From JAVBSN01 sp031556525 (GTDB lineage: Bacteria; Bacillota; Clostridia; Lachnospirales; Lachnospiraceae): a stretch of 18,677 nt of DNA. How positions within the stretch are numbered: the stretch's first letter is position 1; every line of letters begins with the position of its first letter. Positions 6,350 through 13,340 of the stretch are shown here, piece by piece. The stretch spans positions 1 to 18,677 of the forward strand of contig JAVBSS010000033.1 of the NCBI GenBank assembly GCA_031556525.1, in the 5' to 3' direction. The notes below the pieces were generated by a model. It saw only the letters and a list, made by a program, of their open reading frames with translations. It did no database searches and was not told the DNA's origin. The position numbers and the translations under genes are program-made.

Positions 6350-6928
6350 TTAATCATTTTTTGTATAATATATTATATCATTTCCATCTTCTTCTTGGTT
6401 TGTTGATGGTACATCAGGCATTTGATTAGGCATCTGTTGCATTTGGCTAGGTATTGGCTGAACCACCTTTCTCTCAACCATCTTCACTGAATATACCACT
6501 CTTGTATCGCTAAGCATATCGTGGAAACCTCTCTTTTCAGAATCAATTGCTAGTACGATGTATCCTATACCTAATAGAGATGATAGAAATCTTCCTATTG
6601 TTTCCCTATACACTATATTCATAAATGTCCATTCGTCATTAGCATTTTCCACTCTAAGTTTAAGCAAATACTTTCCTAAGGTTGTATGTGTATAATACGT
6701 TGTAAGTATAAAATACATTACTATGATTATATATCCTACTACATCCACTGCTGAGTGATGAAATATAAAATTCTTTGTTAATATACTATCAGTGGTAATA
6801 TTAGAAATCATGTTTAATGGTAATTTTACAATCATTGCTACGAATCCTGCAACCATCGAATCCACCAAAAATGCAACAAGTCTTACAAAAAATCCTGCAT
6901 ATATTTCCTTATTGTCCTGTGTATACAT
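6350..6928 (-). CDS. RDD-family membrane protein, possible SppA partner
   Basis: This 192-residue protein has the RDD pattern: R16 and D23 in the first helix (GFFVRLVAFLVDSMVAGF), a second and third hydrophobic segment (about 60-80 and 113-128), and the diagnostic RGFHDMLSDTRVVY at 133-146. The C-terminal tail (about 150-192) is cytoplasmic in type, rich in Pro, Met and Gln (VVQPIPSQMQQMPNQMPD) and ends acidic. The start at 6928 overlaps the end of sppA by 20 nt, with GGGGTG about 7 nt upstream. In Bacillus subtilis an RDD protein (YteJ, now SppI) is encoded next to SppA and inhibits it; the same pairing and overlap here suggest an equivalent, but this is inference. The low-complexity tail is the part most likely to differ. 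Confidence 0.8.
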   Translation of the reverse strand: MYTQDNKEIYAGFFVRLVAFLVDSMVAGFVAMIVKLPLNMISNITTDSILTKNFIFHHSAVDVVGYIIIVMYFILTTYYTHTTLGKYLLKLRVENANDEWTFMNIVYRETIGRFLSSLLGIGYIVLAIDSEKRGFHDMLSDTRVVYSVKMVERKVVQPIPSQMQQMPNQMPDVPSTNQEEDGNDIIYYTKND

Positions 6929-7907
6929 ACATTGGCACCCCGCTTCCTAATTCATTCATTAATTCCTGAATTACTTGCATGTCTGTTTTCTGTTGTGTGT
7001 CTTCTGACTTCCCGAAAATCGAAGGGAAATATGATGTCCCATAACTATTAGGATAATATATTGTTGTATCACTTCCTACTTGATCTTGAACATAACCCAT
7101 AAATTCTTCATAACCCTTAATTCCGTCTATAAGATTACTGTCTACTGCTTGAGCTGCTGTATATACTCTTCCATCAGCAAGTTTCTTCATATCGCTAGTA
7201 CTCATACCTCTTGCCGATGCCGCTATATCTACGAATTGCTCATAAGACTCATCTACTAAACTCTGATATATACTTCTCTGCTCTGCTGACATTTCTTGAC
7301 CAGCATGTCCCATTGCTTTGTTATCTCCGCTTACTATATTTATCTCCTCTATACCAAGCTTCTCATACAATCCAGCAAGGTTATATGTTGATATTATTAC
7401 ACCGATTGAACCTGTCCAAGTATTTCTATTAGCATACATCTCGTCTGATGCTGATGCTATGTAATATCCACCTGAACAACACATACTCTCCATATAAGAC
7501 CATATAGGTCGTCCTGTTTTCTCTTTGTATTCCATTAACTTTAGATACAGTTCATCACTTTCATATACTGTTCCACCCGGTGTATCAAGTGTTAATATAA
7601 TACCTACATTGTTTTCGGCATATATCAAATCATCTACAAATTCCATTATTGCACTATGATCATATCCTGCTGTATTACCAAAAAAGTCTGTACTCTCTGG
7701 CGTTGCTTGTATAGTTCCCGAAATGTCAACCACTGCCACAAAATCCTCTAAATAAGGCATGTCATAGCTCATACTTCCCACTTCAAATGCTGATGCTGTA
7801 GCTTTCTTTGCCATATTTGACAAAGTGTTTGTTGTTACACTTATAACACCTACTGTTACAAATATAACTGCCGCTATCACTAATCCCACTACTTGTTTTT
7901 TGTTCAT
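6909..7907 (-). CDS. sppA: Signal peptide peptidase SppA (S49 family)
   Basis: This 332-residue membrane-anchored serine protease degrades leftover signal peptides and other membrane peptides. An N-terminal membrane anchor (about 5-25) is followed by the S49 domain. The catalytic Ser is S145 in CCSGGYYIAS and the Lys general base is K197 in SGDNKAMG; both match the SppA Ser/Lys dyad. Other family motifs are LTLDTPGG, NTWTGSIGVI, and RVYTAAQAVDSNLIDGI. The length fits the short Gram-positive form, which carries a single protease domain. The ORF opens at 7931, but ATG 7907 is chosen since AAGGAGGAG lies just upstream. It overlaps the RDD gene, so the two are one operon. A hairpin at 7933-7960 lies in its leader. 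Confidence 0.92.
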   Translation of the reverse strand: MNKKQVVGLVIAAVIFVTVGVISVTTNTLSNMAKKATASAFEVGSMSYDMPYLEDFVAVVDISGTIQATPESTDFFGNTAGYDHSAIMEFVDDLIYAENNVGIILTLDTPGGTVYESDELYLKLMEYKEKTGRPIWSYMESMCCSGGYYIASASDEMYANRNTWTGSIGVIISTYNLAGLYEKLGIEEINIVSGDNKAMGHAGQEMSAEQRSIYQSLVDESYEQFVDIAASARGMSTSDMKKLADGRVYTAAQAVDSNLIDGIKGYEEFMGYVQDQVGSDTTIYYPNSYGTSYFPSIFGKSEDTQQKTDMQVIQELMNELGSGVPMYVYTGQ

Positions 7908-7932
7908 TAATATTCTCCTCCTTAAACACATA

Positions 7933-7960
7933 AGAGTGCTATATTAAATCATAGCACTCT
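7933..7960 (-). promoter_or_regulatory. Inverted repeat in the sppA leader / after cadA
   Basis: A perfect 10-bp inverted repeat (AGAGTGCTAT and ATAGCACTCT) encloses an 8-nt loop. It lies 26 nt upstream of the sppA start and 73 nt after the cadA stop. The tract after it on the minus strand (TATGTGTTTAA) is only weakly U-rich, so it may be a poor terminator for cadA, a protective 5' hairpin of the sppA mRNA, or an operator. Confidence 0.5.
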
Positions 7961-7964
7961 CATA

Positions 7965-7970
7965 ATTATA
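7965..7970 (-). promoter_or_regulatory. Possible -10 element of the sppA promoter
   Basis: A perfect TATAAT on the minus strand would start transcription near 7958, at the very top of the 7933-7960 inverted repeat. No good -35 lies 16-18 bp upstream, so an activator or a chance match must be considered. Confidence 0.35.
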
Positions 7971-8032
7971 CGATATTTTCCATTTTTTTGATATAGCTAA
8001 ATTACATATTGGGTTTACAATTTTCTTACGAA

Positions 8033-10369
8033 TCATAATAATTTGTATTTGTATACTCTTATTGAATTAAGTACAGCCAATAATGCAACTCCTACATCTG
8101 CAAATACTGCCATCCACATTGAAGACATTCCACATACAACTAAAAGTAATACTAGTACTTTGACACCTAATGCAAATATTATATTTTCTGTTACTATTTG
8201 CCTTGTAAACTTGGATATTTTTATTGCATCTGCTATTTTAGATATCTCATCAGTCATCAGTACAATATCTGCTGCTTCAATTGCTGCATCTTGACCAACT
8301 CCACCCATTGCAATTCCTACGTCTGCTCTTGCAAGTACGGGCGCATCATTTATTCCATCGCCTACAAATGCTAACTTTGTATCTGCATTTTCTTCATATA
8401 TAGCTTCTATCTTACTTAATTTATCTTGTGGCAATAACTGTCCATATGCATGAGTTATTCCTAATTCAGAGGCTACTTCTTCTACTAATTCTTTGCTATC
8501 TCCTGATAATAAAATGGTATCTTCAACGCCTGCTTTTCTAAGATTATCAATACCTATTTTACTAGAATCTTTAATCTTATCTGATATACAGATGTATCCT
8601 GCAAAGTCGTTATTAATTGCTATATATACTACTGTTGTTGCTGTATTTGCCTTGCTATATTCAATATTGTATTTATCCATTAATTTATCATTACCAGCTA
8701 ATATTGTTGCTTCCTTAAGATTAGCAACTATTCCATATCCTGATATTTCTTCGTATGATATTATGTTGCTTTCATCAATATCACTTGTATTTGCATCTAA
8801 TATTGATTTTGCTATAGGATGATTTGTCTTATATTCTGCGTATGCTGCTGATAATAATAATTCTTCTTTTGTTACATTTTTATTAGGAACAATTTTGGTA
8901 ACTTCAAATATTCCGTGTGTTAATGTTCCTGTTTTATCAAATGCTACTGTTTTAATGTTAGCAAGTGCTTCTAGGTAATTCCCACCCTTTACTAATATGC
9001 CATTTTTAGATGCAACTCCAATACCACCAAAGAATCCTAGCGGAACTGATATTACTAATGCACAAGGGCACGACACTACCAAGAATGATAATGCTTTATA
9101 TATATATCCTGTAAATTCATAACTTCCTGTTACTATAGGTGGCAATACTGCAATTCCTAATGCCATAAATACTACTATAGGTGTATATACTCTTGCAAAT
9201 TTTGTTATAAATTGCTCTGTATGTGACTTCTTATCAGAGGCATTTTCAACCATTTCCATTATTCTCGAAACTGTTGAGTCTGCAAATTTCTTAGTTACTT
9301 GTATCTTTATTAATCCTGTTTTGTTAATAGCACCACTGTATATTGTATCGCCTTCAAATACGTCTTGAGGCTTTGATTCCCCTGTTATTGCTGAGGTGTC
9401 TAGGCTTGTTGAACCTTCTACTAATATTCCATCTAGAGGAACTCTCTCTCCCGCTTTAACTTCTATTATATCTCCAACTTTAACTTTGTTAGGTTTAACT
9501 GTCTCTATCTCACCATTTTCTGCTACTACATTAGCATAATCAGGTTTAATATTTACAAGTGCCTTTATCGAATGTCTTGCTTGATCAACTGCTTTATCTT
9601 GAAAATATTCTCCAACCTTGTAAAATAACATAACCGCTACGGCTTCTGGATATTCACCAATCGCTAATGCTCCTATAGTTGCTATGGACATTAGGAAAAA
9701 TTCATCAAACACTTGACCTTTCAATATGTTTTTAATTGATTTAAATAGTACATCATATCCAACGAGCAAGTATGCCACTACAAATGTGCCTATTTCTATA
9801 TATTTATTTATGTCATAGAAATGGGTAAGTGCTATTATTCCTATTAATATCACTACACCTATGCACAATAATGTTATAGATAACTTGCTAGTCTCTCCAT
9901 GTTCATGATTGTGACCTTGGTGCGAGTCATGATCTTTATCTTGTTTCTTGTTGTCATTGTGGTGGCTGTGATTGCAAGACTCTCCATGCTCATGCTCTTC
10001 TTCATCGTGATGGTCGTGTCCACAACATCCTTCATGTTCATGGTCTTCGTGGTTGTGTCCGCAACATCCTTCATGTTCATGGTCTTCGTCATGGTGGTTG
10101 TGACTATCTTCTTCATAATCATCTTCTAGTGATGCTTTGTATTCTTTGTATGGAATAAGTCTAATGTTATCTTCGATAACATTCATTCTCTTTACTGCTT
10201 CTTCTATAATATTATCAAGTTCTTGTTCATTATTAATATTAAGTATTAATTTCTTATTTACAAAACTTACTGTAGCTTCTGCTACTCCTGAAATCTTTCC
10301 TACTTGTGTCTCCATCTTGGCAGCGCAATTAGGACAACCCAATCCATCTATATAATACTGTCTTTCCAT
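8033..10369 (-). CDS. cadA: Zn/Cd/Pb-exporting P1B-type ATPase (CadA/ZntA family)
   Basis: This 778-residue membrane pump exports soft divalent metals using ATP. Order: an HMA metal-binding domain (about 1-72) with GCPNCAAKM (C12, C15); a His/Cys/acid-rich linker (about 86-160); eight predicted membrane helices; TGES in the actuator domain (329-332); the CPC metal site in SCPCALV (434-436); phosphorylated D478 in DKTGTLT; HP at 517-518 in the nucleotide domain; GDGINDAP (670-677); and D758 in the last helix (FADVGVALLAVLN), typical of Zn/Cd/Pb pumps. CPC plus this late Asp separates it from Cu and Co types. It starts 11 nt after the ArsR-type repressor, so both share the metal-regulated promoter at 10782-10810. 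The linker holds a near-exact 39-bp duplication. Substrate choice among Zn, Cd and Pb cannot be fixed from sequence. Confidence 0.95.
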   Translation of the reverse strand: MERQYYIDGLGCPNCAAKMETQVGKISGVAEATVSFVNKKLILNINNEQELDNIIEEAVKRMNVIEDNIRLIPYKEYKASLEDDYEEDSHNHHDEDHEHEGCCGHNHEDHEHEGCCGHDHHDEEEHEHGESCNHSHHNDNKKQDKDHDSHQGHNHEHGETSKLSITLLCIGVVILIGIIALTHFYDINKYIEIGTFVVAYLLVGYDVLFKSIKNILKGQVFDEFFLMSIATIGALAIGEYPEAVAVMLFYKVGEYFQDKAVDQARHSIKALVNIKPDYANVVAENGEIETVKPNKVKVGDIIEVKAGERVPLDGILVEGSTSLDTSAITGESKPQDVFEGDTIYSGAINKTGLIKIQVTKKFADSTVSRIMEMVENASDKKSHTEQFITKFARVYTPIVVFMALGIAVLPPIVTGSYEFTGYIYKALSFLVVSCPCALVISVPLGFFGGIGVASKNGILVKGGNYLEALANIKTVAFDKTGTLTHGIFEVTKIVPNKNVTKEELLLSAAYAEYKTNHPIAKSILDANTSDIDESNIISYEEISGYGIVANLKEATILAGNDKLMDKYNIEYSKANTATTVVYIAINNDFAGYICISDKIKDSSKIGIDNLRKAGVEDTILLSGDSKELVEEVASELGITHAYGQLLPQDKLSKIEAIYEENADTKLAFVGDGINDAPVLARADVGIAMGGVGQDAAIEAADIVLMTDEISKIADAIKISKFTRQIVTENIIFALGVKVLVLLLVVCGMSSMWMAVFADVGVALLAVLNSIRVYKYKLL
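10012..10089 (-). repeat. Two 39-bp tandem units in the cadA His-rich linker
   Basis: Bases 10012-10050 and 10051-10089 match at 37 of 39 positions by direct comparison. Each unit encodes a 13-residue block of the form HEHEGCCGHNHED. The unit is a multiple of three, so copy-number change would keep the frame. The block adds His and vicinal Cys, fitting metal binding. Confidence 0.85.
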
Positions 10370-10380
10370 ATTGTTGCCTC

Positions 10381-10731
10381 CTACTCTCTAACGTGATCTA
10401 ACCCTTGCTCGAATATATGCTTAATATGATCATCATTTAATGAATAATATACTGACTTACCTTCTTTTCTATTCTTAACTAGCTTTGCATTCTTAAGTAC
10501 TCTTAACTGATGAGATATTGAAGATTGAGTCATATTAAGCAACAAAGATATGTCACATACGCACATCTCTGATTCAAATAATGCACATAATATCTTAACT
10601 CTCGTTGTATCTCCAAACACCTTGAAAAGCTCCGCTAAATCATATAAAGTCTCTTCTTCTGGCATATTAGCCCTTGCAAATTCTATTACATCTTGATGTA
10701 CTGCATTACATTCACATATATCACTTGCCAT
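10381..10731 (-). CDS. cadC: ArsR-family metal-responsive repressor (CadC/SmtB type)
   Basis: This 116-residue winged-helix repressor should release its operator when Zn, Cd or Pb is bound. The HTH core spans about 28-97, with the recognition helix around NMTQSSISHQLRVLK. Two metal sites of the family are visible. The alpha3N site has the N-terminal C6, C8 and H12 with C57 and C59 in EMCVCD. The alpha5 site has D100, H102, H113 and E116, spaced exactly as in SmtB (DxH, 11 residues, HxxE). It is the first gene of the operon with the export ATPase. ATG 10731 has AAAGGAGAG upstream. The promoter and a 34-bp palindromic operator lie directly before it, so self-repression is expected. Confidence 0.93.
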   Translation of the reverse strand: MASDICECNAVHQDVIEFARANMPEEETLYDLAELFKVFGDTTRVKILCALFESEMCVCDISLLLNMTQSSISHQLRVLKNAKLVKNRKEGKSVYYSLNDDHIKHIFEQGLDHVRE

Positions 10732-10750
10732 AATATCTCTCCTTTTCTCG

Positions 10751-10784
10751 CATGAACATATGAATACTTATTCATATGTTCATG
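10751..10784 (-). promoter_or_regulatory. CadC/SmtB-type operator, 34-bp palindrome
   Basis: A perfect 16-bp inverted repeat (half-site CATGAACATATGAATA) has a 2-bp centre. It contains the ATATGAA/TTCATAT core typical of ArsR-family operators (12-2-12 class). It overlaps the last four bases of the -10 element and runs to 6 nt before the ribosome site, so a bound dimer would block polymerase. Confidence 0.9.
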
Positions 10785-10810
10785 ATATCACTGTTCTTTT
10801 TCTTTGTCAA
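10782..10810 (-). promoter_or_regulatory. Promoter of the cadC-cadA operon
   Basis: On the minus strand a perfect -35 TTGACA (10805-10810) and TATCAT (10782-10787) are exactly 17 bp apart. The predicted transcript start falls inside the palindromic operator. Confidence 0.85.
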
Positions 10811-10836
10811 TTAGTATTTATAATATAAAGAAACAT

Positions 10837-10880
10837 AAAAGAAGTCTAATTCTATTAAAACTCTGAACTAGACTTCTTTT
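10837..10880 (-). terminator. Terminator after the GGDEF operon
   Basis: A perfect 12-bp inverted repeat (AAAAGAAGTCTA at 10837-10848 and TAGACTTCTTTT at 10869-10880) with a 20-nt loop starts 1 nt after the stop of the 175-residue gene. On the minus strand the second arm ends in TTTT followed by ATGTTTC. It separates this operon from the metal operon promoter. Confidence 0.75.
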
Positions 10881-10881
10881 A

Positions 10882-11409
10882 CTAATCTATAATCTCATTT
10901 TTATAAATTTCTATTGATTCTTTTGAATTCTCATATGCTAACTCATACTCTTCTTCCTTAACAATTTCTCCTCTTATATTAACTTTATATACTTCTCCAT
11001 AGTTAGTCGAAGTTCCTACTGATAATGCTACTTCTCCAGTGCTACTAGCATAGCTTTCTGGAATCTCTATTACTATTATTCCTTCTGATTTTGATTTAAT
11101 TATCGGTGCTTCATTTGTTAATTCATCCTTGTTGCACACTACATAATTATAATCAAATTCTGAAAATACGGTTAATTTTTCTATTTCGTAATCTTTGCTA
11201 TTTTGATTGCTAATGGTTATATATAGTCTATACATTTTCGAGTTGTTTTCCATTCGCTCTACATTACACTCTGTAATTATTATGTTTTCCAATAGCTTTT
11301 TGTTTTTACTATTTTCAATAGTTCTACTCAAAAAATATACAGCTATAATAACTATTATTATAGCCATGCATATATATTTTATATTTTTCGTAATCTTATC
11401 TTTCTTCAT
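10882..11409 (-). CDS. Membrane-anchored protein of unknown function
   Basis: I do not recognise this 175-residue protein. It has a basic N-terminus (MKKDKITKNIK), one membrane helix (about 12-28) and an extracytoplasmic part of about 145 residues predicted rich in beta strands (MYRLYITISNQNSKDY, EGIIVIEIPES, EVALSVG, VYKVNIRGEIV) with an acidic C-terminal helix (about 150-175). The alternating strand pattern with NQNSKDYEIEKLTV resembles small immunoglobulin-like exported domains that follow a membrane anchor, but that is a loose likeness. It starts 16 nt after the GGDEF gene, has only a weak ribosome site (AGGAAT), and is followed by a terminator, so it is the second gene of a two-gene operon. 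Confidence 0.75.
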   Translation of the reverse strand: MKKDKITKNIKYICMAIIIVIIAVYFLSRTIENSKNKKLLENIIITECNVERMENNSKMYRLYITISNQNSKDYEIEKLTVFSEFDYNYVVCNKDELTNEAPIIKSKSEGIIVIEIPESYASSTGEVALSVGTSTNYGEVYKVNIRGEIVKEEEYELAYENSKESIEIYKNEIID

Positions 11410-11425
11410 TCTATAATATTCCTAA

Positions 11426-12514
11426 CTATATATTCCTAAATATTACTCTATTCTTTCCTAATTCTTTTCCTTCGTATAGATTATTGTCCGCTGCTACAAT
11501 TACATCGTCTAATGTATATCTCTTGGTTATCATAGAAATACCGAACGTCATCGTAATCTTCACATCTTGTTTCTTATATGTATGCACCATTTCATCTATT
11601 TGCTTTCTTATATTTTCTATCTTTTCTTGAGCTTCGATTTCATTTACATCTTCCATTAAGATAAGAAATTCTTCCCCGCCCCATCTACTACATTCGCTCT
11701 CTTCATCCATACCTTTGGATATAATATCCGCTATCATTATAATTACTTCGTCACCACAATCATGTCCATATGTATCATTTACATTTTTGAAATTATCAAT
11801 GTCACCAATGGCAATAAAATATACATCGCCTTCTTCTTCGTATAGCTTATGAGCTTCTTTCAAATATGTTCCCATGCTTCTTCTATTCATAATTCCTGTC
11901 AGAGCATCACTTGAAGCAATCTTTGTTAACAATTCATTCTTCTCTTCTAATTCTCTCTGTCCTCTATATATCTCACTTACAAATATTATTGTACTTACAA
12001 GTATTATTCCACAAGTAATTACACCGTTATATATGTAAATAAGTTTCTCAATATGAGAATCCGTGATTGGAGATATTGGTGCTTTCTCATATGCCATAAT
12101 TCTAATTGCAAAAAATGCTATTATGGCTAATATACTATGACCGTACGCTTCAAAACTCTTCTTACTCGATATATAAAATATGTAGAAAGACACTGGTATC
12201 ATAGCTATTATATATAGTGCAAATCCTGTACTCCAACCTATTACTGCTACCGAAACAATAGAATGTAGTATCATCTCGCTATAAGCAATTCTCATACTAA
12301 TCTTAATAGTAGATGCTTTTAACATTCCTATAGAGAATAAATATATTATTACACTACATACATTAAATATAAATAGCGGTTTTATTTCTAATACATAAAA
12401 TGTATTACACAATAGGATATGTATAATTGCACACAGAATCCCTGCTCCTCTAAATAGTTTTGTAAGTCTATTTATTCTCTCTTCATCTAATTTTTCTAAT
12501 CTATTCTCTTCCAT
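11426..12514 (-). CDS. Membrane GGDEF protein, probable diguanylate cyclase
   Basis: This 362-residue protein has about six N-terminal membrane helices (22-180), a short coiled linker (EIYRGQRELEEKNELLTKIAS in part) and a GGDEF domain (about 200-360). Visible motifs are SDALTGIMNRRS, DIDNFKNVNDTYGHDCGDE with metal-binding D238, and the active-site RWGGEEF (GGEEF at 279-283). An intact GGEEF and both Asp sites support making c-di-GMP from two GTP. The inhibitory I-site RxxD, expected at 270-273, is absent (DEES), so product inhibition through that site is unlikely. Membrane domain residues do not match a named sensor that I can identify; it is MASE-like. ATG 12514 has AGGGG about 9 nt upstream. 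It leads an operon with the 175-residue membrane protein. Confidence 0.9.
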   Translation of the reverse strand: MEENRLEKLDEERINRLTKLFRGAGILCAIIHILLCNTFYVLEIKPLFIFNVCSVIIYLFSIGMLKASTIKISMRIAYSEMILHSIVSVAVIGWSTGFALYIIAMIPVSFYIFYISSKKSFEAYGHSILAIIAFFAIRIMAYEKAPISPITDSHIEKLIYIYNGVITCGIILVSTIIFVSEIYRGQRELEEKNELLTKIASSDALTGIMNRRSMGTYLKEAHKLYEEEGDVYFIAIGDIDNFKNVNDTYGHDCGDEVIIMIADIISKGMDEESECSRWGGEEFLILMEDVNEIEAQEKIENIRKQIDEMVHTYKKQDVKITMTFGISMITKRYTLDDVIVAADNNLYEGKELGKNRVIFRNI

Positions 12515-12562
12515 AAGATTACCCCTAACCCTTATCTGTTCGCTAACATAAAATATTATTTA

Positions 12563-12605
12563 TTTAAAATGTCCAATATTTTGGCATATCACTAGAAACC
12601 TTTGA
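12563..12605 (-). pseudogene. Short remnant of an Rpn-type nuclease gene
   Basis: Bases 12563-12605 match 13602-13644 inside the Rpn gene at 39 of 43 positions. On the minus strand the remnant still reads DQRFLVICQNIGHFK and then stops, matching SQRFPVICQTIGHFK of the intact gene (residues 180-194). Nothing on either side is alike, so this is a leftover of a second copy or a small duplicated piece. Confidence 0.65.
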
Positions 12606-12622
12606 TCTATCACTATGTATTT

Positions 12623-13300
12623 TTAGTGTATGTATACAATAGAATAATCGCCTTCTGCATGTGACATCTCTACTATTATACAAATTTTATTACCTTCTGA
12701 TACATAGAATGCTTGATTATTGTCATCAATTGAGATATTTTCAAAATTATTACGAATTATACTTAATATTTCATCTGAAGAATAAACTTTAAGTCCACCG
12801 TATATCACTTCATATTCATTGTCTGTAATACTATTTTCTAAATCTTTATATGATTCAATGAAGTCTGATAACGCAAGCTTTTCTCCTGTATCCAAATTAA
12901 TTGTTACAGCATGATATGTATCTGTTGGATGAGCTGTCCCTTCTACATTTACATATCCATTAAATACGATACTTAATAATCTGTTTTCTTGATTTTTGAT
13001 TTCATATGATTGATCTATAGTAAGCCCCTCTAAATTCCACTTATCATAATATTCATTAATTGCAGCTTCTTTTATGATTTCATTAATCTTTTCAGTAATA
13101 TCATTTTCATCTTCCTTAATTTGTGGATATTCAATTTTCACATCCAAATTATCTTCTACTTGTTCAAATAATTCGTTCTCTATATTGATGTTTTTATTAT
13201 TATCTGAATTCGTATTATTATCAGAATGGATCGCTGTACATCCCCCTATTAAAATCAAGATAATAAACATCACTAAAAGCGTAATATTTCTTTTAATCAT
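12623..13300 (-). CDS. Lipoprotein with DUF4163/DUF3298-like domain
   Basis: This 225-residue exported lipoprotein has a signal peptide (1-20) and lipobox LIGGC with C21 as the lipid-attached residue. An Asn/Asp-rich linker (about 24-42) follows. The folded part has an EYPQIKEDEN strand, a segment around RLLSIVFNGYVNVEGTAHPT, DTYHAVTINLDTGEKLALSD, and a C-terminal ICIIVEM strand. The HPT..Y....N.D..TGEKL.L.D.F pattern is that of DUF3298/DUF4163 domains, found in RsiV (lysozyme-sensing anti-sigma factor) and PdaC (peptidoglycan deacetylase). This protein carries neither a sigma-binding nor a deacetylase domain, so a cell-surface role is all that can be said. ATG 13300 has AGGGGGA just upstream. 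It follows the Rpn gene by 40 nt without a visible terminator. Confidence 0.75.
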   Translation of the reverse strand: MIKRNITLLVMFIILILIGGCTAIHSDNNTNSDNNKNINIENELFEQVEDNLDVKIEYPQIKEDENDITEKINEIIKEAAINEYYDKWNLEGLTIDQSYEIKNQENRLLSIVFNGYVNVEGTAHPTDTYHAVTINLDTGEKLALSDFIESYKDLENSITDNEYEVIYGGLKVYSSDEILSIIRNNFENISIDDNNQAFYVSEGNKICIIVEMSHAEGDYSIVYIH

Positions 13301-13340
13301 AATATCCCCCTAAATATATATTGTAATGATATTATTCTAT

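Noticed and set aside
7933..7960. CIRCE element (HrcA operator)
   Set aside because: The half-sites TAGCACTC and GAGTGCTA are both present, but in the reverse order (GAGTGCTAT first, ATAGCACTC second) with an 8-nt gap. CIRCE is TTAGCACTC-N9-GAGTGCTAA, so this is not a CIRCE site.
9874..10129. Open frames in both strands across the His-rich linker of cadA
   Set aside because: They are low-complexity shadows (Met/Thr/Lys or Val/Phe runs) produced by the His/Asp/Glu codon repeats.
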